Shown here: in pieces, positions 5,190-13,283 of the stretch | Numbering within the stretch: the first letter of the stretch is position 1 | Layout: each line of letters starts with the position of its first letter | Origin: Hyphococcus sp. | GTDB lineage: Bacteria; Pseudomonadota; Alphaproteobacteria; Caulobacterales; Parvularculaceae | Direction: 5' to 3' | DNA: 20,500 nucleotides | Assembly (NCBI GenBank): GCA_021604605.1 | Contig: BQJH01000020.1 | Span: 1 to 20,500 of the forward strand | Made by a program: the position numbers and the translations under genes | Notes under the pieces: model-generated | The model's database searches: none | What the model was told of the DNA's origin: nothing | Seen by the model: the letters and a program-made list of their open reading frames with translations, nothing else

Positions 5190-6893
5190 ATGAGCATGCT
5201 CAAATCCGCCTATTGGCCAGAGACTGACACGTTTGATTTTATGCTGGTATCGCAAAGGCGCGTGTTCGGCGTCCTATGCATTACGATTGGGCTTTTGGGG
5301 GCGATTTCCGGAACCATTTCAGCACCTGTTAATTATGCCCATGGCCCTCAATTTGCTATTGGCGGAGTATTAGTACCTGTGTTGATTGGGTTTGCGCCCT
5401 TGTTCGCGTATAAGTTCCAACGGCTCAAAACTTTTGCTCTCGGCCTTATTATTGTTCTTTACGCGCATCTTCTGAATACTGCCCTCGGCGGCGGCGGAGC
5501 ACACATTGAAGCGTCATATTACCTTCCGGCTGTTCCAATATTAGCGACCATACTTGTCGGCCTCCGGTCAGGCATTGTTGCAGCGCTTTTGGTAATAGCC
5601 ACCTACTTGCTTTTACAACCTGCCTACCTGTCATTTTGGACAACACTGCCCCTGATCATCTTAACAGCCGGTCTGATGATTACTCTTGGCGTTTTCCAAA
5701 GAGAAATTAATCAAGTCACAGGTTTCTTGACGGCCGCCCGTGAGCGCGCAGAAGCAGGAAACAAAGCAAAAAGCGCATTCCTTGCAAATATGAGCCATGA
5801 AATTCGAACGCCTATGAACGGTGTTTTGGGGCTTTGCCAGGCCTTGTCACGCACGCCGTTAAATGACGAGCAGCGCTCTCTTTTAAAAATTATCGACCAG
5901 TCCGGTGAAGCCCTAACGACGTTACTCAATGACATTCTTGACCTGTCAAAAATCGAAACTGACAAACTCGTCATAACAACGGCGCCCTATCAACCAGTTG
6001 AAGTCATAGAAGCCGTAAAGTCTCTTTACGCTCACAATGCCGCCGAAAAAGGCATCGAACTGCATTGTGCTTACGGCAACGACGTCAATATTGAAGTTAT
6101 TGGCGACGCCATTCGAATCCGGCAGGTTCTTTGTAATCTCGTTTCGAATGCTTTGAAGTTCACCAGAACCGGCGCCGTTACAATCAGCCTGCATAACTGT
6201 CCTGCGAGAAGCACAACTGGCGAAGAGCTTGTGTTCACTGTCGAAGACACGGGTGTAGGAATGGACGCCATACAAGCCAAAGAAATGTTCAAACCTTTTG
6301 TGCAAGGCGATGACTCCCTTACGCGCGCTGTAGGCGGGACCGGTCTCGGGCTCGCTATATCTCGTGAGCTTGTCAGCTTGATGAGCGGGTGGATTGATGT
6401 TGATACGACACTTGGGAAAGGATCACGTTTCAGTTTCGCTGTGCCGTTAGTCCTCAGCGCACATCAGGCGCCAATCCAAAATGCTCGCATCGCAAATGAT
6501 ACCCCCATCACGGCGCCACGCGCGCTCAATATTCTTGCCGCAGAAGATAACCAGATCAATCAACTGGCGCTGAAACAGTTATTGAAACCATTAAAGTCAA
6601 ATCTCAAGATCGTTTCAGATGGACGCCAGGCCATCGAGGCATGGCGCGAAAGCGCTTATGATATCATCCTGATGGATATTCAAATGCCCGAAATGGACGG
6701 TGTTGAAGCGACAACGCAAATTCGCGCGCTTGAAGAAAACCTGCCCCGCCCCAGAACGCCTATCCTCGCGCTCACCGCTAATGCGATGTCGCATCAGGTT
6801 GATGAATACCTTGCTGCAGGGCTGGATGGCCATGTCGCAAAACCAATCGATGAAAATGCGTTGGTCGAAGCGATTCACAGGCTCGCCGGGTAA
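5190..6893 (+). CDS. Membrane-bound hybrid histidine kinase (HisKA-HATPase-REC)
   Basis: A 567-residue sensor kinase from the chosen ATG. The N-terminal third (about residues 20-172) holds five or six hydrophobic segments with short loops, so sensing is probably within or near the membrane. A short linker (ARERAEAGNKAKSAFLANM) leads to the HisKA box SHEIRTPMNGVLG with His203. The ATPase domain shows the N box NLVSNALKF (about 316-324), DTGVGMD and GGTGLGLAIS. The C-terminal receiver domain starts NILAAEDNQIN and has phosphoacceptor Asp496 in ILMDIQMPEMDG plus the conserved Lys in HVAKPID. A TTG at 5154 would add 12 residues, overlapping the hairpin at 5163-5179, and is less likely. No output regulator is adjacent, so phosphate presumably passes to a separate phosphotransferase. 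It lies 112 bases after the sigma gene, too far to assume one operon. Confidence 0.9.
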   Translation: MSMLKSAYWPETDTFDFMLVSQRRVFGVLCITIGLLGAISGTISAPVNYAHGPQFAIGGVLVPVLIGFAPLFAYKFQRLKTFALGLIIVLYAHLLNTALGGGGAHIEASYYLPAVPILATILVGLRSGIVAALLVIATYLLLQPAYLSFWTTLPLIILTAGLMITLGVFQREINQVTGFLTAARERAEAGNKAKSAFLANMSHEIRTPMNGVLGLCQALSRTPLNDEQRSLLKIIDQSGEALTTLLNDILDLSKIETDKLVITTAPYQPVEVIEAVKSLYAHNAAEKGIELHCAYGNDVNIEVIGDAIRIRQVLCNLVSNALKFTRTGAVTISLHNCPARSTTGEELVFTVEDTGVGMDAIQAKEMFKPFVQGDDSLTRAVGGTGLGLAISRELVSLMSGWIDVDTTLGKGSRFSFAVPLVLSAHQAPIQNARIANDTPITAPRALNILAAEDNQINQLALKQLLKPLKSNLKIVSDGRQAIEAWRESAYDIILMDIQMPEMDGVEATTQIRALEENLPRPRTPILALTANAMSHQVDEYLAAGLDGHVAKPIDENALVEAIHRLAG

Positions 6894-6904
6894 GTCGCGC
6901 ACAA

Positions 6905-6930
6905 AAAAGAGCGCCTTTAGGCGCTCTTTT
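6905..6930. terminator. Bidirectional intrinsic terminator
   Basis: AAAAGAGCGCC (6905-6915), loop TTTA, GGCGCTCTTTT (6920-6930): a perfect 11-bp stem with a T-run at the end in either reading direction. It sits between the convergent hybrid kinase gene (stop at 6893) and the YbjN-like gene (stop at 6952) and can serve both. Confidence 0.93.
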
Positions 6931-6951
6931 GAATAGACAGAAATTTGCAGA

Positions 6952-7710
6952 CTACTTTTTCAAATCATTATCAATTTTGTTCCGTGGCGCCGCCTTGTCA
7001 GAAATCAACTTTTTGATTTCATTGGCTGCTTCTTCGAAACCTTGTTGGTGGAGCTCAATCAAATTCTCCGTGCGCATGTCAACGCCTGTCATTTGAGTAA
7101 CCCCAACGCGGTTCAGATATGACGCTGAAAGATCATCCGCATAGCCATCAAGCGAAACCGTGCGCCCTGCAGAAGCAAGTTCAGCTCGGAATTTATCTGC
7201 CTGAGATAAAAAATTCAAAAGAGAACTTGCTACATTACCGCGCGCTGTACCGTAGTCAGCGACTTCATATCGCCCAATGTAAGCTGAGCCAGACGCATCA
7301 ACACCCGCGCTGGAAAATGCATAGCGATTGTTAAATGCGTTTACAGTCTGTGGATTAGCGTTTCCTTCAAAGATTGCGCTAATGCTCAAGCCGGCACATT
7401 GAGTAGCGCCTTGCCCCCTGCAAGCAGATGGGAGCATATAAAAAATCAGCTCACCGCCTGCATTCGCCGCAATCAGCGGATTGCCATTTTCAAGCGCTCC
7501 CGCCTGCCAGGTAATCCCGAGCTCATTCAGAATCGGACCAATATTTTTTGTGTCAAAATTTGGGATCGTTCCCGTAGGATTGGCTATCGGTGATTGCGCC
7601 TGCGTCGCCCCCGACATCGCATTTTGCGCTGAGGCGCTCGTCGTCATCAGCGCAGCCATCCCTGTCATCATCAGTGACGCCGCACAGAATGCAGCAATAC
7701 TCTTTTTCAT
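6952..7710 (-). CDS. Secreted YbjN-domain protein
   Basis: A 252-residue protein with a clear Sec signal peptide (MKKSIAAF ... hydrophobic core ... SASAQ, cleavage near residue 28), so periplasmic or exported. Residues about 55-165 resemble the YbjN family: a GGELIFYMLPSAC segment, the CAGLSISAIFEG strand, the VNAFNNRYAFSSAGVD segment matching the family N-x-W/F-N-x-x-x-R-F/Y motif, and the paired cysteines common in alphaproteobacterial members. YbjN proteins have a tandem fold related to type III secretion chaperones; their biochemical role is not established. An upstream TTG (7728) is in frame, but the ATG at 7710 follows GGGGAAGG at 7719-7726 with 8 bases between. Its ATG overlaps the stop codon of a small upstream ORF (ATGA), suggesting translational coupling if that ORF is real. 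Confidence 0.75.
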   Translation of the reverse strand: MKKSIAAFCAASLMMTGMAALMTTSASAQNAMSGATQAQSPIANPTGTIPNFDTKNIGPILNELGITWQAGALENGNPLIAANAGGELIFYMLPSACRGQGATQCAGLSISAIFEGNANPQTVNAFNNRYAFSSAGVDASGSAYIGRYEVADYGTARGNVASSLLNFLSQADKFRAELASAGRTVSLDGYADDLSASYLNRVGVTQMTGVDMRTENLIELHQQGFEEAANEIKKLISDKAAPRNKIDNDLKK

Positions 7711-7826
7711 AACCCCGACCTTCCCCAAAATTGGACTATATGGTTAACGCCAGCATAGGCGAAAAAACCAGCGGCTGCAAAGAGGAGCACAAAGAGAGGG
7801 CGCAACTGGTTCTTTTCTAATGACAT
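7707..7826 (-). CDS. Possible 39-residue single-pass membrane peptide
   Basis: Reading the minus strand from ATG at 7826 gives 39 residues, MSLEKNQLRP followed by a hydrophobic stretch LFVLLFAAAGFFAYAGV and a polar tail ending GRSGL. It looks like one transmembrane helix with positive charges on its N-terminal side. Its TGA overlaps the YbjN-like gene's ATG by ATGA, the classic coupled arrangement, and the YbjN ribosome-binding site lies inside it. Against it: no strong ribosome-binding site precedes 7826 and only 29 bases separate it from the likely rsmB start. The same bases could instead be the promoter and leader of the YbjN-like gene (TATAGT on the minus strand at 7740-7735). Confidence 0.42.
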   Translation of the reverse strand: MSLEKNQLRPLFVLLFAAAGFFAYAGVNHIVQFWGRSGL

Positions 7827-7855
7827 TCGGCGCCCGGCGTGGTTTACGGCGGGTT

Positions 7856-9223
7856 ATGGAGCACAAAAATCCCCCCTCTGGCCCCCCAGCGTCTACATCG
7901 TCGGCTTCACCGGCGCCTACCTCAACATCTGCGTCGGGCCTCGATTCCCGCCGCGCAGCCCTTGATCTGCTTGCCCGTATTCGACGCGGGTTCCTGCTGG
8001 ATGAGGCCCTCAGCGCCTGTATCTCATTTGATGAGCTTGAAGGGCCGGACCGAAGTTTTGCGTACGCCTTGACCGTCACGGTTTTACGGCGACGCGGGAC
8101 GATTGATCACTTGCTGGGCGCCTATATCGACAGGCCCCTACCGAAAAAACTGGCGCGGGTCATGGATATTTTGCGGCTGGCCGCCGCCCAGACTTTGTTC
8201 TTGGGCACACCGGACCATGCCGCCGTCTCCACCGCCGTCACCCTTGCCGGTGATCGGAAAGAAATCGCCGGCTATGCAAAGTTGATAAACGCCGTCGCAC
8301 GCAAGGTGGCAAAAGCCGGCACAGCCGCGCTTGAAAAAGTACCCGCACGGGCGGACACGCCAGCCTGGATGTGGCGATCATGGGAGCGCAACTATGGTCC
8401 GCAAGGAACGCGAGCAATTGCAGAAGCGCACCGCCAGGAACCCCCGCTTGATCTAACATTGAAAAATCCGGCGGACGCTACGCTTTGGGCTGATCGCCTG
8501 CAAGCGGAGACATTGCCAACTGGATCACTAAGGTTGCGCAACATCAGTGACGTGAAAAAACTTGATGGGTTTGGAGATGGCGTCTGGTGGGTGCAGGACA
8601 CGGCGGCGAGCCTTCCGACAAGACTTCTTGGTGATGTCTCTGGCAAGAAAGTGTTTGACCTTTGCGCGGCGCCCGGCGGCAAGACGCTGCAACTCGCCGC
8701 CGCTGGCGCTGAAGTGATCAGCGTCGATATCTCCGATCCGAGGCTTCAGCGCGTCAGAGAAAACCTTGGGCGCACAGGTTTGACGGCGGCGATTGTAACG
8801 GAAGATGTTTTGCGCTGGAGCCCGGATGAAAAAGCGGATGCTATTTTGCTCGACGCCCCCTGCTCCGCCACCGGCACAATCCGTCGCCACCCCGATATCC
8901 CCTGGGTCAAACATGAAACGGACATCGCAGCCTTAACCAGCCTTCAGGCGCGGATGATTGACCATGCGTTGAGCCTTCTTAAACCGGGCGGGACACTGAT
9001 TTACTGTGTTTGCTCTTTGCAGGCCGCTGAAGGTGAAAAACAGGCGCAAGCAGCGCTCAAACGCCATGACAAACTGACCCGCAAGGCCGTCACCGCAGAT
9101 GAGATCAGTGGTTTTGGCGAGGCGATTAATCGCCATGGCGATCTCAGAACCCTACCTTCCATGCTCGCGGAAAAAGGCGGGATGGACGGGTTTTACGCCG
9201 CACGGTTCATTCTAGCGGCTTAA
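7856..9223 (+). CDS. rsmB: 16S rRNA (cytosine-5-)-methyltransferase RsmB
   Basis: RsmB methylates C967 (E. coli numbering) of 16S rRNA using SAM. The protein has 455 residues from the ATG at 7856. An N-terminal NusB-like RNA-binding domain (about 30-155: SRRAALDLLARIRRG ... TPDHAAVSTAV) is followed by the Rossmann methyltransferase domain. SAM motif I is FDLCAAPGGKT (267-277). Motif IV, DAPCSATGTIRRHPDI, has the release Cys336, and motif VI, YCVCSLQAAEGE, has the nucleophile Cys386. An upstream in-frame ATG (7820) would add 12 residues and overlap the small divergent ORF. The Pro/Ser/Thr-rich first 25 residues look disordered. The Fmu/RsmB family assignment is firm; the exact target cytosine is by homology. 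Confidence 0.92.
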   Translation: MEHKNPPSGPPASTSSASPAPTSTSASGLDSRRAALDLLARIRRGFLLDEALSACISFDELEGPDRSFAYALTVTVLRRRGTIDHLLGAYIDRPLPKKLARVMDILRLAAAQTLFLGTPDHAAVSTAVTLAGDRKEIAGYAKLINAVARKVAKAGTAALEKVPARADTPAWMWRSWERNYGPQGTRAIAEAHRQEPPLDLTLKNPADATLWADRLQAETLPTGSLRLRNISDVKKLDGFGDGVWWVQDTAASLPTRLLGDVSGKKVFDLCAAPGGKTLQLAAAGAEVISVDISDPRLQRVRENLGRTGLTAAIVTEDVLRWSPDEKADAILLDAPCSATGTIRRHPDIPWVKHETDIAALTSLQARMIDHALSLLKPGGTLIYCVCSLQAAEGEKQAQAALKRHDKLTRKAVTADEISGFGEAINRHGDLRTLPSMLAEKGGMDGFYAARFILAA

Positions 9224-9306
9224 AACCGCGAGCGAGAGCCGAAACACTCAATGATCATAAAGTGTTAACGCTGTTTGCCGTCGGTCAAAATTCGCCGCGC
9301 TCCCCC

Positions 9307-9335
9307 TTGATTGAGAGGGCGCGACCCCCGATATT
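9307..9335 (+). promoter_or_regulatory. Possible sigma-70 promoter of the Bax-inhibitor-like gene
   Basis: TTGATT (9307-9312), a 17-base spacer and GATATT (9330-9335) form a plausible -35/-10 pair about 70 bases before the start codon at 9406. TATTAT two bases further (9332-9337) would need a 19-base spacer. Tentative, but the 182-base gap after rsmB leaves room for a separate promoter. Confidence 0.3.
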
Positions 9336-9405
9336 ATGAAGCAATTGATCCGCATCGCGCGGTGAAGAGTATTTCGATCAGAAGAAATTGAAAGGATCGA
9401 CTGTT

Positions 9406-10158
9406 ATGAATGACCCCCGCAGACAATTCGGCGCATCCGTTGCCGACGCCCGTACAGGCGCCGCCATTGATGAAGGCCTGCGCCAATATATGCTCGGCGT
9501 TTATAACTACATTGCAGTAGGATTAGTTGTTAGCGGGCTACTAGCTTTTGCCGTATCAACAGTTCCAGCAATCCGTGATGCGTTGTTTGTGTATGTGCCA
9601 CAATATGGCGCCTATGCGCCGACTCCGCTTGGCTCAATAGTTTCATGGTCGCCGGTAGCAATTTTGCTTCTGAATTACTTTGTGCCAATTGGTCGAACGC
9701 CCCAAGGCGCACAAATATTTTATTGGACCATCGTGACTCTTATTGGTGCATCGCTGGGATCAATTGGGCTGAATTTTACCGGAGAAAGCATCGCTAGAAT
9801 TTTCTTTATTACAGCTCTTTCGTTCGGTGGTATGAGTCTTTGGGGCTACACCACAAAAGTTGATTTAACACCTGTAGGATCATTCTTGCGTTTTGCAGTC
9901 ATTGGTGTCTTCGCGGTCTTGATGATTAATGGCCTATTGTTCCAAGCAACAGGGCTGCAAATGATTATGTCAGTTGGTTTCTTACTGTTGATGGGTGCAG
10001 CAATAGCATTTAACACTCAAGCATTGAAGTCCCTTTATTTGTCAACCAGCAATGAAGGTGTACTCAAGGTCGCTGCTGTACATGGCGCTTTGTCTCTTTA
10101 CATCTCTATCATCAATATTTTTACCATCTTAATGAATCTATTTGGCGCGCGCGACTAA
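9406..10158 (+). CDS. Bax inhibitor-1 / YccA family integral membrane protein
   Basis: A 250-residue inner-membrane protein with about seven hydrophobic helices, the BI-1 fold. Diagnostic features are the GLRQYMLGVYNYIAVGLVV start of helix 1, FFITALSFGGMSLWGYTTK in the middle and the C-terminal SLYISIINIFTILMNLFG, where BI-1 proteins carry the last helix and acidic pore residues. Bacterial members such as YccA interact with FtsH and others leak calcium; the role here is not specified. The ATG at 9406 has AAAGGA (9391-9396) 9 bases upstream; an in-frame start at 9388 lies upstream of that site and is less likely. From about 9500 on, the gene is visibly more AT-rich than rsmB, partly explained by hydrophobic codons. 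It is followed by a strong terminator. Confidence 0.9.
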   Translation: MNDPRRQFGASVADARTGAAIDEGLRQYMLGVYNYIAVGLVVSGLLAFAVSTVPAIRDALFVYVPQYGAYAPTPLGSIVSWSPVAILLLNYFVPIGRTPQGAQIFYWTIVTLIGASLGSIGLNFTGESIARIFFITALSFGGMSLWGYTTKVDLTPVGSFLRFAVIGVFAVLMINGLLFQATGLQMIMSVGFLLLMGAAIAFNTQALKSLYLSTSNEGVLKVAAVHGALSLYISIINIFTILMNLFGARD

Positions 10159-10181
10159 CAGGCGCCAATTGAACACCCTAT

Positions 10182-10209
10182 AAAACCCCCGCTTCGGCGG
10201 GGGTTTTTT
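10182..10209 (+). terminator. Intrinsic terminator after the Bax-inhibitor-like gene
   Basis: AAAACCCCCGC (10182-10192), loop TTCG, GCGGGGGTTTT (10197-10207) with T to 10209: an 11-bp GC-rich stem with a stable tetraloop and a six-T tail, 24 bases after the stop codon. It separates this transcript from the next plus-strand gene. Confidence 0.95.
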
Positions 10210-10302
10210 CGTGGGTCTCAGAGCATTTCTAACCAAACCGTGACAATCGCGTCAGCACTTTAAAATTGCTGATTGAATACACAGCGCTTAAAAGCATTCC
10301 CC

Positions 10303-11538
10303 ATGAGTATATGTGATTGTTTTGATTTGCCGGTCAGCGGCGCAGATGCTGACGCCGTTGCGGGCTATAATGCCTATGTCGCAGAATTTTTGAGCTATGG
10401 CGCGAATTTACGCGCGCTTTTTGAGATTGCTGACAACAATCCCGGCGCAGCACTGATCAACGCCCACGCAGCGGCGCTGCATCTCGCCTTTGAAGGCGCG
10501 GAAGGATGGGAGTTTGCAAAACCTTACCTGACAAATATGAACGCCTGCGTCAGGAACGCCAGTCTGCGCGAACAACTTTTTTGTTCAGCCGTCAATGCAT
10601 GGGCGGCAAAAGACTTTCAAACAGCGCGGACAGTACTTGATGATCTCACCGTGCGGTGGCCCGCTGATTTATGCGCGTTAAAATGGGGCCAGTATCACGC
10701 CTTTAACCTTGGCGATCAGGGCGCGCTTTTGCGCTTCGGGCAACGCGCGGCCATCGCCCATGAAGATACACCCTACGCCCATGGCATGATCGCTTTCGCC
10801 CTTGAGCAAAACCACCAATTGGAAAAGGCTGAAGAAGAAGGCCTGCGCGCCGTTGAAATTTCAATTGACGACGCCTGGGCGCATCACGCTGTCGCCCATG
10901 TCATGGAGACCCAAGGACGCGCCAAAGAAGGCGCCAAATGGCTCGATCATTGTTCGCATACTTGGGAGAAAAAGGGCGTCTTTATTCGCGATCATAATTA
11001 CTGGCACGCCGCACTGTTTCGGTTGTCGCTGGGCCGCCATGATGAAGCGCTGAAGATTTTTGACGATCGCCTCTGGGGAGCGTGGCCGGAATTCCCGCAA
11101 GAACAAATCGGCGCTGTTTCCATGTTGTGGCGTTTGGAATTGCGCGGCGCCGATGTTGGCGAACGATGGGCGCCTGTGGTCAATCAGGCCCGCGCCAGGG
11201 CGGGCGAACACATTTTCGCGTTTCATGATTTGCATTATCTTTATGCTCTGGCGCGAGCTGGTAATAGCGGCGAGGCGGATAGTTTTCTGACCTCCATGCG
11301 GACGCATGCAGAATGCCTTGATGGTTCTGTCGGGCATCTCTGGCGTGACCTCACAATCCCGACGGCAGAAGCCTTAAATGCTTTTGCAAAAGGCCAAAAG
11401 GATCAGGCTGGTGAAAAGCTAAGCACCCTGATGCCGGAACTTTACAAAGTCGGCGGCTCCCATGCGCAACGCCATATCTTTGTTGAGACCCTGGAAGCAT
11501 GCGCGCCTGATGCGGGCAAATCACACTCCTTCAACTAG
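10303..11538 (+). CDS. TTC38-like tetratricopeptide repeat protein
   Basis: A 411-residue, largely helical protein without signal peptide or membrane helix, so cytoplasmic. Helical pairs rich in Ala/Leu recur through the protein. The segments DAWAHHAVAHVMETQGR (about 190-206), HNYWHAALFRLSLGRHDEA (about 231-249) and the C-terminal SHAQRHIFVETL match the TTC38 family, conserved from bacteria to human. No catalytic function is established for this family; the conserved His residues (AHH, HNYWH) are a family feature. The ATG at 10303 is preferred over the in-frame TTG at 10273, although neither has a strong ribosome-binding site. It is convergent with the DUF2794 gene, 22 bases apart, with no visible terminator between. 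Confidence 0.75.
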   Translation: MSICDCFDLPVSGADADAVAGYNAYVAEFLSYGANLRALFEIADNNPGAALINAHAAALHLAFEGAEGWEFAKPYLTNMNACVRNASLREQLFCSAVNAWAAKDFQTARTVLDDLTVRWPADLCALKWGQYHAFNLGDQGALLRFGQRAAIAHEDTPYAHGMIAFALEQNHQLEKAEEEGLRAVEISIDDAWAHHAVAHVMETQGRAKEGAKWLDHCSHTWEKKGVFIRDHNYWHAALFRLSLGRHDEALKIFDDRLWGAWPEFPQEQIGAVSMLWRLELRGADVGERWAPVVNQARARAGEHIFAFHDLHYLYALARAGNSGEADSFLTSMRTHAECLDGSVGHLWRDLTIPTAEALNAFAKGQKDQAGEKLSTLMPELYKVGGSHAQRHIFVETLEACAPDAGKSHSFN

Positions 11539-11560
11539 ACGTCATTAATCTGTGCAAGGC

Positions 11561-11917
11561 TCAAGTCGCCAGCTTTAGCTTCTGCTTGTCAAAGACACGC
11601 AAGACCTGTCCCAGATCATGGCCGCGCTTTAAGATGGCGCCGCTCATCGACACCACAAGATAGGCGCCTTGTTTCCGCGCGAGCTTGGGGCGCTTTTCTA
11701 TTCGGTAAAGCGGCATTTCAGAAGCCTGACGAAAAATCGAAAACACAGCCGCATCCTCAAGACAATCAATCGCATAATCACGCCAATCTCCGGCGGCGAC
11801 AAACTGGCCATAAACACCCAAAATCCGGGTCAGTTCTGATCGATTAAAAGCAACCGGCTCTGGTCGGCGAGACTTTTGAGCGGCGGTTTTTGCGGGACTC
11901 GTTTTTTGCGTTTTCAT
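11561..11917 (-). CDS. DUF2794 family protein (function unknown)
   Basis: A 118-residue small protein. After a basic, flexible N-terminus (residues 1-22) comes the family core: FNRSELTRILGVYGQFVAAG, WRDYAIDCLEDAAVFSIF, SEMPLYRIEKRPKLARKQGA and LKRGHDLGQVLRVFDKQ. This family is found almost only in alphaproteobacteria and has no known function. No signal peptide or membrane helix. A GTG at 11938 is in frame, but GGGAGAAG lies between it and the ATG at 11917 and is well placed to serve the latter. Confidence 0.88.
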   Translation of the reverse strand: MKTQKTSPAKTAAQKSRRPEPVAFNRSELTRILGVYGQFVAAGDWRDYAIDCLEDAAVFSIFRQASEMPLYRIEKRPKLARKQGAYLVVSMSGAILKRGHDLGQVLRVFDKQKLKLAT

Positions 11918-12323
11918 CGCCGCTATCTTCTCCCGCACCGGTTAAAACGGCAAGGCGCAACCCCTTAAAATGCAACCCTTACGGGTATGATGTTCTTAAA
12001 AAAGCCTTAATTGATCCCTGTCTCCGCCCCATTCGACCCTCACTATGCCTTTGCCGGGCGGGCAATGCGCAGGAATTTCCGGTTTTAACCATCGCCCCCA
12101 GCCCCCGGGAGGTCAGGCTCAAGGGTCCGTCCGGCATTATGTCCCCGTTTGCCTCCAGCCTGGAGCATCGAGTTCTACAGGCTTTGCCGGGGCCGTGCGC
12201 TTTTCCGTCATTTCATTACAAGCTGCCTTGACGCGAGCCTTCAACCGATTGAGACACTGTGCGCTTCGACAACCACTCTCTTGTCGCAACTCACACTCTT
12301 CGCCACCCAAAGGGCTCGCCATC
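11918..12323. other. Gene-free interval between divergent DUF2794 and AEC transporter genes
   Basis: About 400 bases with no supported gene. A plus-strand frame is open from 12045 into the transporter gene, but its translation (Pro/Gln/Arg-rich, no hydrophobic pattern) does not look like protein and is not expected in the transporter family. TTAACCAT at 12085-12092 matches the 8-mer associated with CtrA binding. ACCC-TTAC-GGGT (11977-11988) is a small hairpin. GTTAAAAC near 11940 and GTTTTAAC near 12082 lie in opposite orientation. Otherwise I see nothing definite. Confidence 0.4.
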
Positions 12324-13247
12324 ATGGATGCTGTCATTTCTACTGCGTTGCCGGTGTTCGGCATCATCGCCGCCGGACTGATTGCTGGTCGTTTCGGATT
12401 TATGAATCTCGGTGATTCACAAGCGCTCAACAAATTCGTATTCCGCTTCGCCATGCCAGCAGCGCTCTTTGGCCTTACCGCCAATGCGACACCGCCCGGC
12501 GCAGCAGATGTTGCGATAGCCCTATCTTATGGCGTCGCCGCCTTCGTTATTCTGATTGGCGGATATCTCCTGACGCAGAGAATGTTCTCTTTGACGAAAC
12601 CTGAAGCTGGGGCCCATGCGTTTTCTTCAACCTTAGGCAATGCTGTTTTTCTCGGGCTCCCGATTGCGCTATCGATTGAAGGGTGGGCGCGGCCCTTTAT
12701 CGTCCTGATGCTGGTTGAAGGCATTGCGGTGATCGCCATAGGCGCGGCTTTGATGGCCCCGCGCAAAGAAGGCGGCAAAAACCTACTCGGATATTTTTCC
12801 GGCCCGGCGCGCAACCCGCTGGTGTTGGGGATGGTTGCCGGTTTCCTTTATTCCGCATTGGGTTTGCCTTTGACCGGTCCGTTTGAAACGTTTTTCTCTC
12901 TTTTAGGACGCGCAGCAGGACCGACCGCTCTCTTCTCCATGGGATTGTTTCTCGCCACACATCAGTTCCCGCCTATCGCACAGGCCGCAGGCCGGGTCTC
13001 GTCAATCGCGATTCTAAAACTCATCGTGTTGCCAATTATCGCCCTTGGTGTAGCATATCTTTTACAGGTCAATGATCCTGCATATCTCGGGGCGCTGGCG
13101 CTTTTTGTTTTTGTGCCCTCTGGCGTTGGCTGTTTCATCATGGCGAGCCAATACGGTATTTACCAAACAGAGACCGCCGCCGCGATCAGTGTGACGACGA
13201 TACTCTCTGTTCTGACAATATCCGGTGTTTTGATTGTTTTTGCCTGA
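12324..13247 (+). CDS. AEC (auxin efflux carrier) family transporter
   Basis: A 307-residue inner-membrane permease with about ten hydrophobic segments in two groups of five, the AEC layout, and the usual family length of about 310. The start is typical: MDAVISTALPVFGIIAAGLIAGR, with GLIAGRFGF..GDSQALNKFVFRFAMPAALF as the conserved first loop and the Asn/Phe-rich second helix. The second half contains SMGLFLATHQ and PSGVGCFIMASQYG, the matching loop of the inverted repeat. Bacterial members move malonate, malate or other carboxylates; the substrate cannot be read here. AAAGGG (12309-12314) lies 9 bases before the ATG. The open frame extends upstream to 12045, but that part lacks protein-like character. 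Confidence 0.87.
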   Translation: MDAVISTALPVFGIIAAGLIAGRFGFMNLGDSQALNKFVFRFAMPAALFGLTANATPPGAADVAIALSYGVAAFVILIGGYLLTQRMFSLTKPEAGAHAFSSTLGNAVFLGLPIALSIEGWARPFIVLMLVEGIAVIAIGAALMAPRKEGGKNLLGYFSGPARNPLVLGMVAGFLYSALGLPLTGPFETFFSLLGRAAGPTALFSMGLFLATHQFPPIAQAAGRVSSIAILKLIVLPIIALGVAYLLQVNDPAYLGALALFVFVPSGVGCFIMASQYGIYQTETAAAISVTTILSVLTISGVLIVFA

Positions 13248-13283
13248 GCGGTAAAACCATGTAGATTGGAATTGACGGGTTTG

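Noticed and set aside
7744..8079. Minus-strand 111-residue frame opposite rsmB
   Set aside because: Arg/Ser-rich shadow of the rsmB N-terminus; only the shorter frame at 7707-7826 in this area has sensible membrane-protein character.
12045..12323. 93-residue N-terminal extension of the AEC transporter
   Set aside because: AEC proteins start directly with the first helix, a good ribosome-binding site precedes 12324, and the extension lacks protein-like composition.
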